DNA of 64,000 nt from NCBI RefSeq assembly GCF_021725675.1, contig NZ_JAKJPO010000001.1, positions 1-64,000 on the forward strand. The letters run 5' to 3'. Below the pieces are notes generated by a model, which was not told the origin of the DNA, made no database searches, and saw only the letters and a list, made by a program, of their open reading frames with translations. Shown here in pieces: positions 32,841 to 42,827 of the stretch (its first letter is position 1; each line of letters opens with the position of its first letter). The DNA comes from Marilutibacter chinensis (GTDB taxonomy: Bacteria; Pseudomonadota; Gammaproteobacteria; Xanthomonadales; Xanthomonadaceae). The position numbers were made by a program, and so were the translations under genes.

Positions 32841-35800
32841 ATGAAGCGTCAGACGGTTACCAGACGACACGCGAAGTTCCAACCCAGGCCTGGGTTGCTG
32901 GCCTGCGCGCTGGCCAGCTGCCTTGCGGTGGCCGCCCCGGCGGTCCTTGCCCAGAGCACCTCGGCGATCATCCACGGCCGGGTCACCCTCGACGCGGCGC
33001 CTGCCGGCGGTGCGACGGTGACGGTGACGAACACAGGCACCGGGCTGTCCCGCAGCGCCGAGACTTCCGAATCCGGCAGCTACAGCCTTGCCGGCCTGCC
33101 GCCGGGTACCTACCGGGTCGACGTCGCCGCCGGCGGCAGCACCGTCTCGCGCGTCGTCACCGTGCGCGTCGGCCAGACCGCGCGGCTCGACCTGAGCGCC
33201 GGCGGGGTGGCCGAGACCGGACCGGTCGACGACGCCACCGAGCTGGACACGATCACGGTGACCGGCACGGTGCTGGCCGAGACGCGGACCTCGGAAATCG
33301 CGACCTACGTGTCGCAGAAGCAGATCGAGGCGCTGCCGCAGAACTCGCGCAACTTCCTCGCCTTCGCCGACACCGTGCCGGGCATGCAGTTCATCACCTC
33401 GCCGAACGGGCAGGAAAGCCAGCTGCGCAGCGGTGCGCAGGGCTCCAGCGCGATCAACGTCTACATCGACGGCGTCGGCCAGAAGAACTACGTGACCCCA
33501 GGCGGCATCACCGGACAGGACGACAGCGAGGGCAACCCGTTCCCGCAGGCGGCGATCGGCGAGTACAAGGTCATCACTTCCAACTACAAGGCCGAGTACG
33601 ACCAGATCAGCAGCGCCGCGGTCACCGCGGTGACCCGCTCGGGCACCAACGAGTTCCACGGCAGCGCGTTCTGGGATCGCAGCAGCGAGGGCTGGACCTC
33701 GCCGTCGCCGCGCGAAGATGCGGCCGGCGAGAAGGACGAGGAGTCGGTCGACCAGTACGGCCTGAGCTTCGGCGGGCCGATCATCCGCGACAAGCTGCAT
33801 TTCTTCCTGGTCTACGAGGGCAAGGACATCGTGCGCCCGGCGCCGGTGCTGCCGCCGAACCAGCTCGGTGCCGCCGACGTCGCCGCGCTGCCTTCCGAGA
33901 TCCGTTCGCGGTACGGCACGGCGAGCCGGCCGTTCAACCAGGACACCTACTTCGGCAAGCTGAGCTGGCAGGTCACGGACGAGCACCTGATCGAGTTCAT
34001 CGCCCGCGAGCGCAGAGAGACCGGCGTGCTCGGCATCGGCGGGGTCAACGTGCCCAGTGCCGGCACCGCGCTGAACAACGACGAGAGCCGCTACGACCTG
34101 CGCTCGGTCTATTCGACCGTGAACTGGCTCAACGACGCCCATGTCACCTTCGAGGAAGCGGCCTACAACCCGTCGCCGATATCGCCGATATCGAGCAACC
34201 GCTACACCGTCGTCGACCCGACCAATGCGAACAATCTTGAGCTGCAGGTCCTGAACACCGGCGGCGGCCCCAACTTCCAGGACAAGGGCCAGAAGGGCTG
34301 GGGTTTCCAGGACGACCTGACCTGGTTCGGCTGGGAAGGCCACACCGTGAAGATGGGCATCAAGTACAAGCAGGTCGACCTGAAGGCGTTCCAGCAGTTT
34401 CCGCCGTTCCCGCGCTACTGGTACGACGTCAACGAGAGCCTGACCCGGCCGTACCGGGTCGAGTACACCACCGCGCGACCGGGGCGCGACCCGTTCGTGG
34501 AGTCGAAGAACAAGCAGTTCGGCATCTACATCCAGGACGACTGGGAGGTCACCGACAAGTTGACCCTGAACCTCGGCATCCGCTGGGACTACGAGGAGAT
34601 CCCCAGCTACACCGACTACCGGCTCGATCCGGACATCGCCGCCGCGTTGCGCGGATGGACCAACATCCAGAACACCGACTACGACGTCGAGGACTACATC
34701 AGCAACGGCAGCAACCGCAGCAACTTCAAGGGCGCCTGGCAGCCGCGCCTGGGCTTCTCCTACGACCTGTCCGGCGACCAGCGCCACGTGATCTTCGGCG
34801 GCGCCGGCCGCGCCTACGACCGCAACCTGTTCGACTACATGGCGCGCGAGTACTACGGCGGCGCGTTCACCACCTACCGGATCAACTTTCCGTCGCCGAT
34901 CCATTGCGATCCTGGCACTGGCGCGACCTGCACGCCGTTCGATCCGGCCCTGTTGACGCCCGAGGGTCTGGCGGCCTACGCGGCGGCCAACCCCATGGTG
35001 GGCGGCGAGGTGCAGTTGCTGAACAACGACCTGAAGACGCCGTATTCGGACCAGTACAGCATCGGCATGCGCAATATCGTCGAGTGGTGGGGCCACGACT
35101 GGAACACTTCGGTCACCCTCTCGCATATCCGCAGCCGCGACGGCATCTACTTCCACCTCGGCAACCGCCGTCCGGACGGCAGCTTCCACGAGTTCGAGAA
35201 CCTGGGGCAGACCTGGGGCAATGCGCCGTTCGGGTTCGCGATCCCGGGCTACGGCAGCCTGATCCTGGGCGACAACGGTTTCGAGTACAACCTGAACTCG
35301 CTGCTGGTCTCGCTCGACAAGCCGTTCACCGAGGCCTCGCCATGGGGCTTCAATCTGGCGTACACCTACAGTGATGGCGAGGAGAATCGGCCCAACGCGT
35401 CCAATGGCGAGACCTTCCTGTTCGACTATCCGTTCGCGACCAGCCAGTACTACCCGTCGACCGGTGTGCCGGAGCACCGGCTGGTGCTGTCCGGGATCTA
35501 TTCGCCCGGCTGGGACCTGACCTTCAGCGGCAAGCTGGTGCTGGAGAGCCACAAGCCGCGCTCGTCGAACAACTGCCTGGATTCGCCGCCGGAGCCGGAG
35601 CCGAACTACCTGTGCTACTACGATCCGTACACGCCCGACGGTTCGATCGGCTACAAGCGTTTCGACCTGGCCGCGGAGAAGCGCTGGAACACCGGTAGCG
35701 ACGTCTCGTTCCGCGTCCGTGCCGACCTGATCAACGTATTCGACTGGGCCAACTGGAACCAGTTCGATGGGCGATACGGTCTTGGCAACGGCGGGCGCTT

Positions 35801-35891
35801 GCCGGTCAACCCGGACCTCGGCGAACGCAACGGCAACGAGATCATCGAGCCGTCGCGCACGTTCAAGCTGTCGTTCGGCATCGACTGGTGA
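32841..35891 (+). CDS. TonB-dependent receptor with N-terminal Ig-like domain (Oar-type)
   Basis: 1,016 residues. The signal peptide ends A-V-L-A-Q. A carboxypeptidase-regulatory-like domain follows (about residues 40-110; S-G-S-Y-S-L-A-G-L-P-P-G-T-Y is typical), then a plug domain with Q-I-E-A-L-P-Q-N-S-R and a beta-barrel ending in an aromatic (F-G-I-D-W), as outer-membrane proteins do. Such receptors import large ligands such as glycans across the outer membrane. A strong GAGAGG at 32823-32828 precedes the ATG. The palindrome at 32763 lies in its promoter. No SusD-type lipoprotein follows; instead an ABC importer does. Confidence 0.92.
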   Translation: MKRQTVTRRHAKFQPRPGLLACALASCLAVAAPAVLAQSTSAIIHGRVTLDAAPAGGATVTVTNTGTGLSRSAETSESGSYSLAGLPPGTYRVDVAAGGSTVSRVVTVRVGQTARLDLSAGGVAETGPVDDATELDTITVTGTVLAETRTSEIATYVSQKQIEALPQNSRNFLAFADTVPGMQFITSPNGQESQLRSGAQGSSAINVYIDGVGQKNYVTPGGITGQDDSEGNPFPQAAIGEYKVITSNYKAEYDQISSAAVTAVTRSGTNEFHGSAFWDRSSEGWTSPSPREDAAGEKDEESVDQYGLSFGGPIIRDKLHFFLVYEGKDIVRPAPVLPPNQLGAADVAALPSEIRSRYGTASRPFNQDTYFGKLSWQVTDEHLIEFIARERRETGVLGIGGVNVPSAGTALNNDESRYDLRSVYSTVNWLNDAHVTFEEAAYNPSPISPISSNRYTVVDPTNANNLELQVLNTGGGPNFQDKGQKGWGFQDDLTWFGWEGHTVKMGIKYKQVDLKAFQQFPPFPRYWYDVNESLTRPYRVEYTTARPGRDPFVESKNKQFGIYIQDDWEVTDKLTLNLGIRWDYEEIPSYTDYRLDPDIAAALRGWTNIQNTDYDVEDYISNGSNRSNFKGAWQPRLGFSYDLSGDQRHVIFGGAGRAYDRNLFDYMAREYYGGAFTTYRINFPSPIHCDPGTGATCTPFDPALLTPEGLAAYAAANPMVGGEVQLLNNDLKTPYSDQYSIGMRNIVEWWGHDWNTSVTLSHIRSRDGIYFHLGNRRPDGSFHEFENLGQTWGNAPFGFAIPGYGSLILGDNGFEYNLNSLLVSLDKPFTEASPWGFNLAYTYSDGEENRPNASNGETFLFDYPFATSQYYPSTGVPEHRLVLSGIYSPGWDLTFSGKLVLESHKPRSSNNCLDSPPEPEPNYLCYYDPYTPDGSIGYKRFDLAAEKRWNTGSDVSFRVRADLINVFDWANWNQFDGRYGLGNGGRLPVNPDLGERNGNEIIEPSRTFKLSFGIDW

Positions 35892-35897
35892 CCCACG

Positions 35898-35928
35898 CCG
35901 TACCGGCCGCCGTCCGGCGCCGGTACGG
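35898..35928. repeat. Inverted repeat between the receptor gene and the ABC importer genes
   Basis: CCGTACCGGC and GCCGGTACGG form a perfect ten-pair stem with an 11-base loop, six bases past the receptor stop. With no T-run, it likely protects the receptor mRNA or lets partial read-through occur, giving different amounts of receptor and downstream proteins. Confidence 0.6.
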
Positions 35929-36005
35929 ATTCGTGACGTGCCTCCTGTGACCGGATGCGTGGAGTGCGGTATCTGTCGCTGAAAACCGACCCTGGAGAAG
36001 CTGTG

Positions 36006-37301
36006 ATGTCGCGGTTTCGCGCTGCCTGCGCCGTTTTCGCCTGCCTGATGACGTTGCTGGCGTTGCTGGCCGGCTGCACGGGCGGCCGCGACGACCGTAC
36101 CGTGGTCCGGTTCTGGGCGATGGGCTACGAGGGCGAGGTCGTGGCGCGGCTGATGCCCGAGTTCGAGCGACGCCATCCGGAGATCCGGGTCGAGGTGCAG
36201 CAACTGCCTTGGACCGCGGCCCACGAGAAGCTGCTGACCGCATTCGCCGGCGATGCGCTGCCGGACGTCTGCGCATTGGGCAATACCTGGATCCCGGAAT
36301 TCGCCCTGCTCGATGCGCTGGAGCCGCTGGGGCCGATGCTGGCGCGGACGCCCTCGATCGAGCCTGCGGACTACTTCGACGGGGCCTGGGACTCGGGCGT
36401 GATCGAGGGGCAGGTGTATGCGGTGCCCTGGTACGTCGAGACCCGGCTGCCGTTCTACCGCAGCGATCTGCTGGCCGAAGCCGGAATAGAGCGGGTTCCG
36501 GAGGACTGGGCGCAATGGCGCGAGGCGCTGGACGGGATCAAGCGTCATGTCGGTCCGCAGCGCTATTCGATCCTGCTGCCGCTTAACGAGTTCGAGCCGC
36601 TGCTCAACCTCGCGATCCAGCAGCCCGACCCGCTGCTGCGCGAGGACGGGCGCTACGGCAACTTCCGCAGTCCCGGCTTCAAGCGCGCGCTGACGTTCTA
36701 CAAGGAGATGTTCGACCTGGGTTGGGCGCCGCCGGTCAGCAACACCCAGATCTCAAACGTCTGGGACGAGTTCGGCCGCGGCTACTATGCGTTCTACATC
36801 AACGGCCCGTGGAACATCGCCGAATTCCGCAAGCGACTGCCGGCGGAGCGGGCGGACGACTGGATGACGATGCCGCTGCCCGGACCGGAGGGCCCCGGCA
36901 GTTCGGTCGCCGGCGGCACCAGTTTCGTACTGTTCCGGCAGTCGGGGAACAGGGAAGCGGCGTGGAAGCTGGTCGAGTTCCTTTCCGATCCGTGGATCCA
37001 GGCGCGCTTCCATGCGATGACCGGCGACCTGCCGCCGCGTCGCAGCACGTGGCGGCATGGCGAGCTGGCCGCCGATCCTCATGCCAACGCCTTCCGGCAG
37101 CAACTCGAGCGCGCACGACCTGCGCCGCGGGTGCCGGAGTGGGAGCGCATCGCGCAGGAGATGCGCCTGGTCGGCGAGCAGATGGTCGGCGGCCACTACA
37201 CGGTCGACGAGGCCGCCGCCGAGCTCGATCGCCGGGCCGATGCGATCCTGGAGAAGCGCCGCTGGATGCTCGACCGGCGTGTCGCCGGAGGTGGCAGGTG
37301 A
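36006..37301 (+). CDS. ABC transporter sugar-binding lipoprotein (CUT1 type)
   Basis: 431 residues. The lipobox L-A-L-L-A-G-C lies near residue 20, so it is anchored as a lipoprotein. It has the extracellular solute-binding protein family 1 fold: F-E-R-R-H-P-E-I-R-V-E-V near residue 40, then D-V-C-A-L-G-N-T-W and Y-A-V-P-W-Y-V-E. The family captures oligosaccharides for a malFG-type importer, whose two permease genes follow. The start at 36006 lies next to a GTG at 36003. Its ligand should be the product of the outer glycosidases here. Confidence 0.92.
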   Translation: MSRFRAACAVFACLMTLLALLAGCTGGRDDRTVVRFWAMGYEGEVVARLMPEFERRHPEIRVEVQQLPWTAAHEKLLTAFAGDALPDVCALGNTWIPEFALLDALEPLGPMLARTPSIEPADYFDGAWDSGVIEGQVYAVPWYVETRLPFYRSDLLAEAGIERVPEDWAQWREALDGIKRHVGPQRYSILLPLNEFEPLLNLAIQQPDPLLREDGRYGNFRSPGFKRALTFYKEMFDLGWAPPVSNTQISNVWDEFGRGYYAFYINGPWNIAEFRKRLPAERADDWMTMPLPGPEGPGSSVAGGTSFVLFRQSGNREAAWKLVEFLSDPWIQARFHAMTGDLPPRRSTWRHGELAADPHANAFRQQLERARPAPRVPEWERIAQEMRLVGEQMVGGHYTVDEAAAELDRRADAILEKRRWMLDRRVAGGGR

Positions 37302-38179
37302 GCCGGACGGGCCTGGCGGGGTGGGTGTTCGCGGCACCTGCAGTGACGGTGATCGCCGTGTTCTTCGGCATCCCGGTGCTGGCCGCGTTCGCACTGAGCC
37401 TGACCGACTACGACATCTACGCGCTGGCCGACATCGGCAACCTGCGCTTCGTGGGCCTGGACAATTATCTGGGACTGTTGCGCCAGCCGCTGTTCTGGAA
37501 GGCGCTGGGCAACACCTTCTACTTCGTTGTCGTGGGCGTGCCGCTGTCGATCGCGGTCTCGCTGGCGGCGGCGCTGTTGCTGCACTCGCGCCTGGGCCTG
37601 GCCCGGCCGTTCTTCCGTACCGCACTGTTCGCACCGGTGGTCACCACCGTGGTCGCGGTCGCGGTGATCTGGCGCTACCTGTTCCATACCCGCTACGGAC
37701 TGGTGAACTGGGGACTTTCGTCGATCGGCATCGATCCGGTCGACTGGCTCGGCAGCCCGCAGTGGGCGATGCCGACGATCATCCTGTTCGCGGTGTGGAA
37801 GAACTTCGGCTACAACATGATCATCTTCCTCGCCGGCCTGCAGGCGATTCCCGAGGAACTCTACGAAGCCGCCCGCATCGACGGCGCCTCCGCGCCGCGC
37901 CAGTTCTGGCATGTGACCCTGCCGATGCTCGGGCCGGTGCTGCTGATGGTCGGCATCCTGACCCTGAGCGGTTACTTCCAGCTGTTCGCCGAGCCCTACG
38001 TGATGACCCAGGGCGGACCGCTGCAGAGCACCGTCAGCGTGCTCTACCTGATGTACGAGGAAGGCTTCAAGTGGTGGAACCTCGGCAATGCCTCGGCGGT
38101 CGCGTTCGTGCTGTTCGCGTTGATGGCCGCGATCACGACGGCCCTGCTGTGGATCGCGCGTCGCAGGGGAGCGGAGTGA
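37298..38179 (+). CDS. ABC sugar permease, MalF-type
   Basis: 293 residues, six membrane spans. The EAA loop E-A-A-R-I-D-G-A-S near residue 190 (E-E-L-Y-E-A-A-R-I-D-G) is the docking site for the ATPase. It starts at a GTG overlapping the stop of the binding-protein gene, so translation is coupled. Partner of the MalG-type permease four bases downstream of its stop. Confidence 0.93.
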   Translation: MSRTGLAGWVFAAPAVTVIAVFFGIPVLAAFALSLTDYDIYALADIGNLRFVGLDNYLGLLRQPLFWKALGNTFYFVVVGVPLSIAVSLAAALLLHSRLGLARPFFRTALFAPVVTTVVAVAVIWRYLFHTRYGLVNWGLSSIGIDPVDWLGSPQWAMPTIILFAVWKNFGYNMIIFLAGLQAIPEELYEAARIDGASAPRQFWHVTLPMLGPVLLMVGILTLSGYFQLFAEPYVMTQGGPLQSTVSVLYLMYEEGFKWWNLGNASAVAFVLFALMAAITTALLWIARRRGAE

Positions 38180-38183
38180 GCCG

Positions 38184-39008
38184 GTGATGCGACCTGTCAT
38201 GGCCACCGCGGTCGTCAACGGCCTGCTGATCGGACTGGCGGCGCTGAGCCTGGCGCCGCTGCTGTGGATGCTCTCGGTCTCGCTGATGCAGCCGGGCGAA
38301 GCCGCGCACTTCCCGCCGCCGCTGCTGCCGTCCGAGCCGACCCTGCACAACTACCGGGAACTGTTCGCACGCGCCGGGCTCGGTCGCCACCTGGCCAACA
38401 GCGCCCTGGTCGCGACCGCGACCACGTCGGTCGCGTTGCTGCTGAACACGCTGGCCGGATACGCGTTCGCCAAGCTGGAGTTCGGCGGCCGCGAGCGCGT
38501 GTTCCGGACGATGCTGGCGGCGCTGGTCATCCCCGCGCAGGTCACGATGATGCCGCTGTTCCTGATGCTGAAGCAGGTGGGCCTGGTCAACACCTATGCC
38601 GGCGCGATCGTGCCGGGCATGGCGGGGGTGTTCGGGATCTTCCTGGTCCGCCAGTACGCGCGCTCGATTCCCGACGAACTGCTGGAGGCGGCACGCATCG
38701 ACGGCGCCGGCGAGTTCCGCATCTTCGTGCAGATCGTGTTTCCGCTGCTGCGGCCGATCGTGGTGACGCTGGCGATCTTTACCTTCCTGACCGCGTGGAA
38801 CGACTTCATGTGGCCGCTGATCGTGCTCAGCGAGGACGACCTCTACACCCTGCCGGTCGCGCTGGCGTCTCTGTCGCGCGAACACGTCCAGGACAGCGAA
38901 CTGATGATGGCCGGCTCGGTGGTCACCGTGCTGCCGGTGCTGCTCCTGTTCCTGTGCCTGCAGCGGCATTACCTGCAGGGCCTGCTGGCCGGGAGCGTGA
39001 AGGGATGA
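38184..39008 (+). CDS. ABC sugar permease, MalG-type
   Basis: 274 residues, six membrane spans, with the EAA loop L-L-E-A-A-R-I-D-G-A-G near residue 170 and the usual long first periplasmic loop. It completes the membrane part of the importer. The ATPase is not next to it; the nearest candidate is at 48120, on the far side of the hydrolase genes. Confidence 0.93.
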   Translation: MMRPVMATAVVNGLLIGLAALSLAPLLWMLSVSLMQPGEAAHFPPPLLPSEPTLHNYRELFARAGLGRHLANSALVATATTSVALLLNTLAGYAFAKLEFGGRERVFRTMLAALVIPAQVTMMPLFLMLKQVGLVNTYAGAIVPGMAGVFGIFLVRQYARSIPDELLEAARIDGAGEFRIFVQIVFPLLRPIVVTLAIFTFLTAWNDFMWPLIVLSEDDLYTLPVALASLSREHVQDSELMMAGSVVTVLPVLLLFLCLQRHYLQGLLAGSVKG

Positions 39009-39063
39009 CGTCCACACGTGCGCCGACGACGCCCCCGTTTCAAACCGTCAACCGGAGAGAAAA

Positions 39064-40563
39064 GTGAGTCCGATGAGATCCATCCTGCATACCGCGGCCA
39101 TGGCGATGGCATTGACCCTGCTGGGCGCGTGCGGCCGGTCCGGCGATCCGGCCGGCACCGGGGACGCGACGGAGATGCCGCCGGTGAGCGAAGCTGCCAC
39201 GGCGGATACCGCGGCGACCGCGATCACGCTGCCCGAATCCGACGAAGCCTTCCTCGACCTGGTCCAGGAACGGACCTTCCGCTGGTTCTGGGAGGCGACG
39301 CCCGAGAACGGGCTGACCCCCGACCGCTGGCCGTCGAGGACGATGTCGAGCATCGCCGCGGTCGGCTTCGCGCTCAGCGCATACCCGGTAGGCGTGGAGC
39401 GCGGCTGGATCACCCGCGAGCAGGCGCGCGGGCGCACCCTGGCGACGTTGCGGCTCTTCTGGGAGGCCCCGCAGGGCCCGGAGCCGACCGGTCGCGCCGG
39501 CCATCACGGCTTCTTCTATCACTTCCTCGATGCCGAGAACGGTCACCGCTACGACAACTCCGAACTGTCGTCGATCGACACCACGCTGCTGCTCGGCGGC
39601 GTGCTGCTGGCGCAGGCCTATTTCGATGGCGACAACGCGGACGAAGCGGAGATCCGCTCGCTGGCCGACCGCATCTATGGCCGCGTGGACTGGACCTTCT
39701 TCCAGAACAATCCGCCGCTGGTGACGATGGGCTGGCGCCCGGGCAAGGGCTTCGGACCGGCGCAATGGCGCGGCTACGACGAATCGCTGCTGCTGCAGGT
39801 GCTGGCGCTGGGTTCGCCGACCCATGCGTTGGGTCCGGAGCTCTACGAAACCTATGCCTCGACGTACGAGTGGGCGGATTTCCAGGGCCAGCCGCACGTC
39901 AACTTCGCGCCGTTGTTCGGCCACCAGTACTCGCATGTCTGGATCGACTTCCGCGGCATCCAGGACGACTACATGGCCGATCGCGGAATCGACTACTTCG
40001 AGAACTCGCGCCGCGCGACCCTGTCCCAGCGGGCCTACGCGATCGAGAACCCGGGCGGATGGCGCGGCTACGACGAGAACGTCTGGGGCCTGACCGCCAG
40101 CGACGGGCCGGGCGGCTTCAGCGCGACCATCGACGGCGTCGAGCGCAAGTTCCACGCCTACTGGGCCCGCGGGGCCGCGCACGAGGACATCCGCGACGAC
40201 GGCACCATCGTGCCGACCGCGGCCGGCGGCTCGGTGCCGTTCGCGCCGGAAGTGACGATCCCGGCGCTGCGCACGATGGCCGAACGCTACGGCGGTCACC
40301 TGTTCACCGAGTACGGCTATCTGGATGCGTTCAATCCGACCCTGGACCGGGCGGATGCGCCGATCAAGCGCGGAAAGATCGTTCCCGGTCTGGGCTGGTT
40401 CAACGACGACTACATCGGCATCGACCAGGGGCCGATCCTGTTGATGATCGAGAATCACCGCAGCGGAATGATCTGGGAACTGATGAAAAAGAGCCCGCCC
40501 ATCGTGCGCGGTCTGTGCCGGGCCGGCTATCGCGGCGGTTGGCTGGAGGGACGCTGCGAATGA
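39064..40563 (+). CDS. GH144/glycoamylase-like lipoprotein (possible beta-1,2-glucanase)
   Basis: 499 residues. The GTG at 39064 follows GGAGAG at 39053-39058; an ATG at 39073 is possible. The lipobox L-L-G-A-C is near residue 22. The catalytic region (residues about 55-490) has the glycoamylase (PF10091/COG5368) pattern: R-T-F-R-W-F-W, H-H-G-F-F-Y-H-F-L-D, S-S-I-D-T-T-L-L-L-G-G, W-R-G-Y-D-E, and D-Q-G-P-I-L-L-M-I-E-N near the end. Proteins of this set were re-classed as GH144, which includes endo-beta-1,2-glucanases. That activity is inferred from the family. It overlaps the next gene, a GH3 glucosidase. Confidence 0.75.
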   Translation: MSPMRSILHTAAMAMALTLLGACGRSGDPAGTGDATEMPPVSEAATADTAATAITLPESDEAFLDLVQERTFRWFWEATPENGLTPDRWPSRTMSSIAAVGFALSAYPVGVERGWITREQARGRTLATLRLFWEAPQGPEPTGRAGHHGFFYHFLDAENGHRYDNSELSSIDTTLLLGGVLLAQAYFDGDNADEAEIRSLADRIYGRVDWTFFQNNPPLVTMGWRPGKGFGPAQWRGYDESLLLQVLALGSPTHALGPELYETYASTYEWADFQGQPHVNFAPLFGHQYSHVWIDFRGIQDDYMADRGIDYFENSRRATLSQRAYAIENPGGWRGYDENVWGLTASDGPGGFSATIDGVERKFHAYWARGAAHEDIRDDGTIVPTAAGGSVPFAPEVTIPALRTMAERYGGHLFTEYGYLDAFNPTLDRADAPIKRGKIVPGLGWFNDDYIGIDQGPILLMIENHRSGMIWELMKKSPPIVRGLCRAGYRGGWLEGRCE

Positions 40564-42827
40564 TCACCACTGTGATGGGAAGGGTCCGGTCGCGGGCGAA
40601 GCTCGCCGCGTTCGCCGTCGCGCTGGCGATCGGTTGGCCGGCGACCGCGGCCGCAGCCGCACCTGAGGACGAGGCCGAAGCCGCGTTCGTCGAGTCGCTG
40701 CTGGCGAAGATGACGATCGAGGAGAAGCTCGGCCAGCTCAACCAGCCGCGCGGACGCTGGGGCCAGACCGGCCCGCAGGTGCAGGAGGGCGGCGAAGACC
40801 AGATCCGGGCCGGCAGGATCGGCTCCTACCTGGGCGTGCACGGGGCCGACTACACCCGGCGGATGCAGCGGATCGCGGTCGAGGAGTCGCGCCTCGGCAT
40901 TCCGCTGCTGTTCGCGCACGACGTCATCCACGGCTTCCGGACGATCTTCCCGGTACCGCTGGGCGAGTCGGCGAGCTTCGACGTCGACGCGGTCGAGCGT
41001 GCCGCGCGCATCGCCGCGGACGAGGCGACCGCCGCCGGCCTGCACTGGACCTACGCGCCGATGGTCGACATCGCACGCGACCCGCGCTGGGGACGGATCG
41101 TGGAGGGCTCCGGCGAGAGCGCGTACCTGGGCTCGGTGCTGGCCGCCGCGCGCGTGCGCGGTTTCCAGGGCGAGGACCTGCGCGCCGACGACACCCTGAT
41201 GGCCACGGCCAAGCACTTCGTCGCCTACGGTGCGGCCGAGGGTGGCCGCGACTACAACATCGCCGACATCTCCGAACGTACCCTGCGCGACGTCTACCTG
41301 CCGCCGTTCAAGGCCGCGGCCGATGCCGGCGTGCAGTCGATGATGGCCGCGTTCAACGAGGTCGACGGGGTGCCGATGCATGCGAACGGCCGACTGATCG
41401 ACGGTGTGCTGCGCGACGAATGGGGCTGGGACGGCATCATGGTCAGCGACTACACCGGCGTGCTCGAGCTGATTCCGCACGGCGTCGCGGCCAATCGTGC
41501 CGACGCGGGCGTGCTCGCATTGGAGGCCGGCGTCGACGTGGACATGGTCAGCGACATCTATGTCGACGATCTGCCGGCGGTGGTCCGTGCCGGCGGCCTT
41601 GACGGGGCGAAGGTCGACGAGGCGGTGCGGCGGGTGCTGCGCGCCAAGTACAGGCTCGGCCTGTTCGACGACCCTTACCGCTACAGCGACGAGGCCCGCG
41701 AGCGCGAGCGCATCCTGCGTCCCGAATATCGCGCCGCCGCCCGCGACGTCGCACGCAAGTCGATGGTGCTGCTGAAGAACGACGGAGATCTGCTGCCGCT
41801 GGATCGCAGGACCGGCACGATCGCGGTGATCGGTCCGCTCGCCGACGACAAGCGCGTCATGCTCGGAGGCTGGGCCGCAGCCGGCCGCGCCGAGGATGCG
41901 GTCACTCCGCTGGAAGGGGTGCGCGAGGCGGTCGGTCCGGACGTGCGGGTGCTGCATGCGCGCGGCGCCGACGTCGAGGGCGACGACCGTTCCGGTTTCG
42001 ACGAAGCGGTGCGGATCGCCCGCCAGGCGGACGTGGTGCTGATGTTCATCGGCGAGCACCACGACATGAGCGCGGAGGCGCACAATCGCACCACGCTGGA
42101 CCTTCCCGGCGTGCAGGAAGCGCTGGTACGGGCGGTACATGCGACCGGCAAGCCGGTGGTGGCGGTGCTGTTCAACGGACGGCCGCTGTCGATCGGCTGG
42201 CTGGACGGGAACGTCCCGTCGATCCTGGAAGCCTGGTTCCCGGGCATCGAGGCCGGCCACGCGATCGCCGACGTGCTGTTCGGCGACCACAATCCGGCGG
42301 GCCGGCTGCCGGTCACCTTCCCCCGCAACGTCGGCCAGATCCCGATCTACCACGACCACAAGAACACCGGCCGTCCGCCATCGGAGCAGGAAAAATACAC
42401 GTCCAAGTACATCGACGTGCCCTGGACACCGTTGTACGCGTTCGGCCATGGATTGAGCTACACCACGTTCGTCTACAGCGACCTCAAGGTCGGCCCGGTG
42501 GAAAACCAGGCGCAGGTCGGCACCGGCAAACCGGTGCGGGTCGAGGTCACCGTCGCCAACACCGGCAGGCGCGCGGGCGATGAAGTGGTGCAGCTCTATC
42601 TGCGCGACGACGTCGCAAGCGTGACCCGTCCGGTCAAGGAACTGCGTGGCTTCCGCCGCATCCACCTGCAACCGGGCGAGCGGCGCCGGGTCGAGTTCGT
42701 GCTGGAGCCGGAGGCACTGGGCTTCCACGGCGCCGATGGCCGGATCGTGGTCGAGCCGGGCACGTTCACCGTGTTCGCCGGCGGCAGTTCCGACGACGTG
42801 ATCGAAACGAAGTTCGAGGTGAGGTGA
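40560..42827 (+). CDS. GH3 beta-glucosidase (BglX-type)
   Basis: 755 residues with a signal peptide (ends A-T-A-A-A-A-A), so periplasmic. The GH3 N-terminal barrel has K-H-F-V-A-Y-G near residue 218 and the nucleophile Asp in V-S-D-Y near residue 297. The second domain and a C-terminal fibronectin III-like domain follow (Y-T-T-F-V-Y-S, then G-D-E-V-V-Q-L-Y-L-R). The family removes terminal beta-glucose from oligosaccharides. The start overlaps the upstream GH144-like stop (A-T-G-A) and its own stop overlaps the sulfatase start, so all three are coupled. Confidence 0.93.
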   Translation: MITTVMGRVRSRAKLAAFAVALAIGWPATAAAAAPEDEAEAAFVESLLAKMTIEEKLGQLNQPRGRWGQTGPQVQEGGEDQIRAGRIGSYLGVHGADYTRRMQRIAVEESRLGIPLLFAHDVIHGFRTIFPVPLGESASFDVDAVERAARIAADEATAAGLHWTYAPMVDIARDPRWGRIVEGSGESAYLGSVLAAARVRGFQGEDLRADDTLMATAKHFVAYGAAEGGRDYNIADISERTLRDVYLPPFKAAADAGVQSMMAAFNEVDGVPMHANGRLIDGVLRDEWGWDGIMVSDYTGVLELIPHGVAANRADAGVLALEAGVDVDMVSDIYVDDLPAVVRAGGLDGAKVDEAVRRVLRAKYRLGLFDDPYRYSDEARERERILRPEYRAAARDVARKSMVLLKNDGDLLPLDRRTGTIAVIGPLADDKRVMLGGWAAAGRAEDAVTPLEGVREAVGPDVRVLHARGADVEGDDRSGFDEAVRIARQADVVLMFIGEHHDMSAEAHNRTTLDLPGVQEALVRAVHATGKPVVAVLFNGRPLSIGWLDGNVPSILEAWFPGIEAGHAIADVLFGDHNPAGRLPVTFPRNVGQIPIYHDHKNTGRPPSEQEKYTSKYIDVPWTPLYAFGHGLSYTTFVYSDLKVGPVENQAQVGTGKPVRVEVTVANTGRRAGDEVVQLYLRDDVASVTRPVKELRGFRRIHLQPGERRRVEFVLEPEALGFHGADGRIVVEPGTFTVFAGGSSDDVIETKFEVR

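Noticed and set aside
32685-36548. Minus-strand open frame of 1,287 codons opposite the TonB receptor gene
   Set aside because: An antisense shadow of GC-rich coding DNA: composition is Arg/Ala/Gly/His-rich with no domain, and the plus strand holds a complete receptor.
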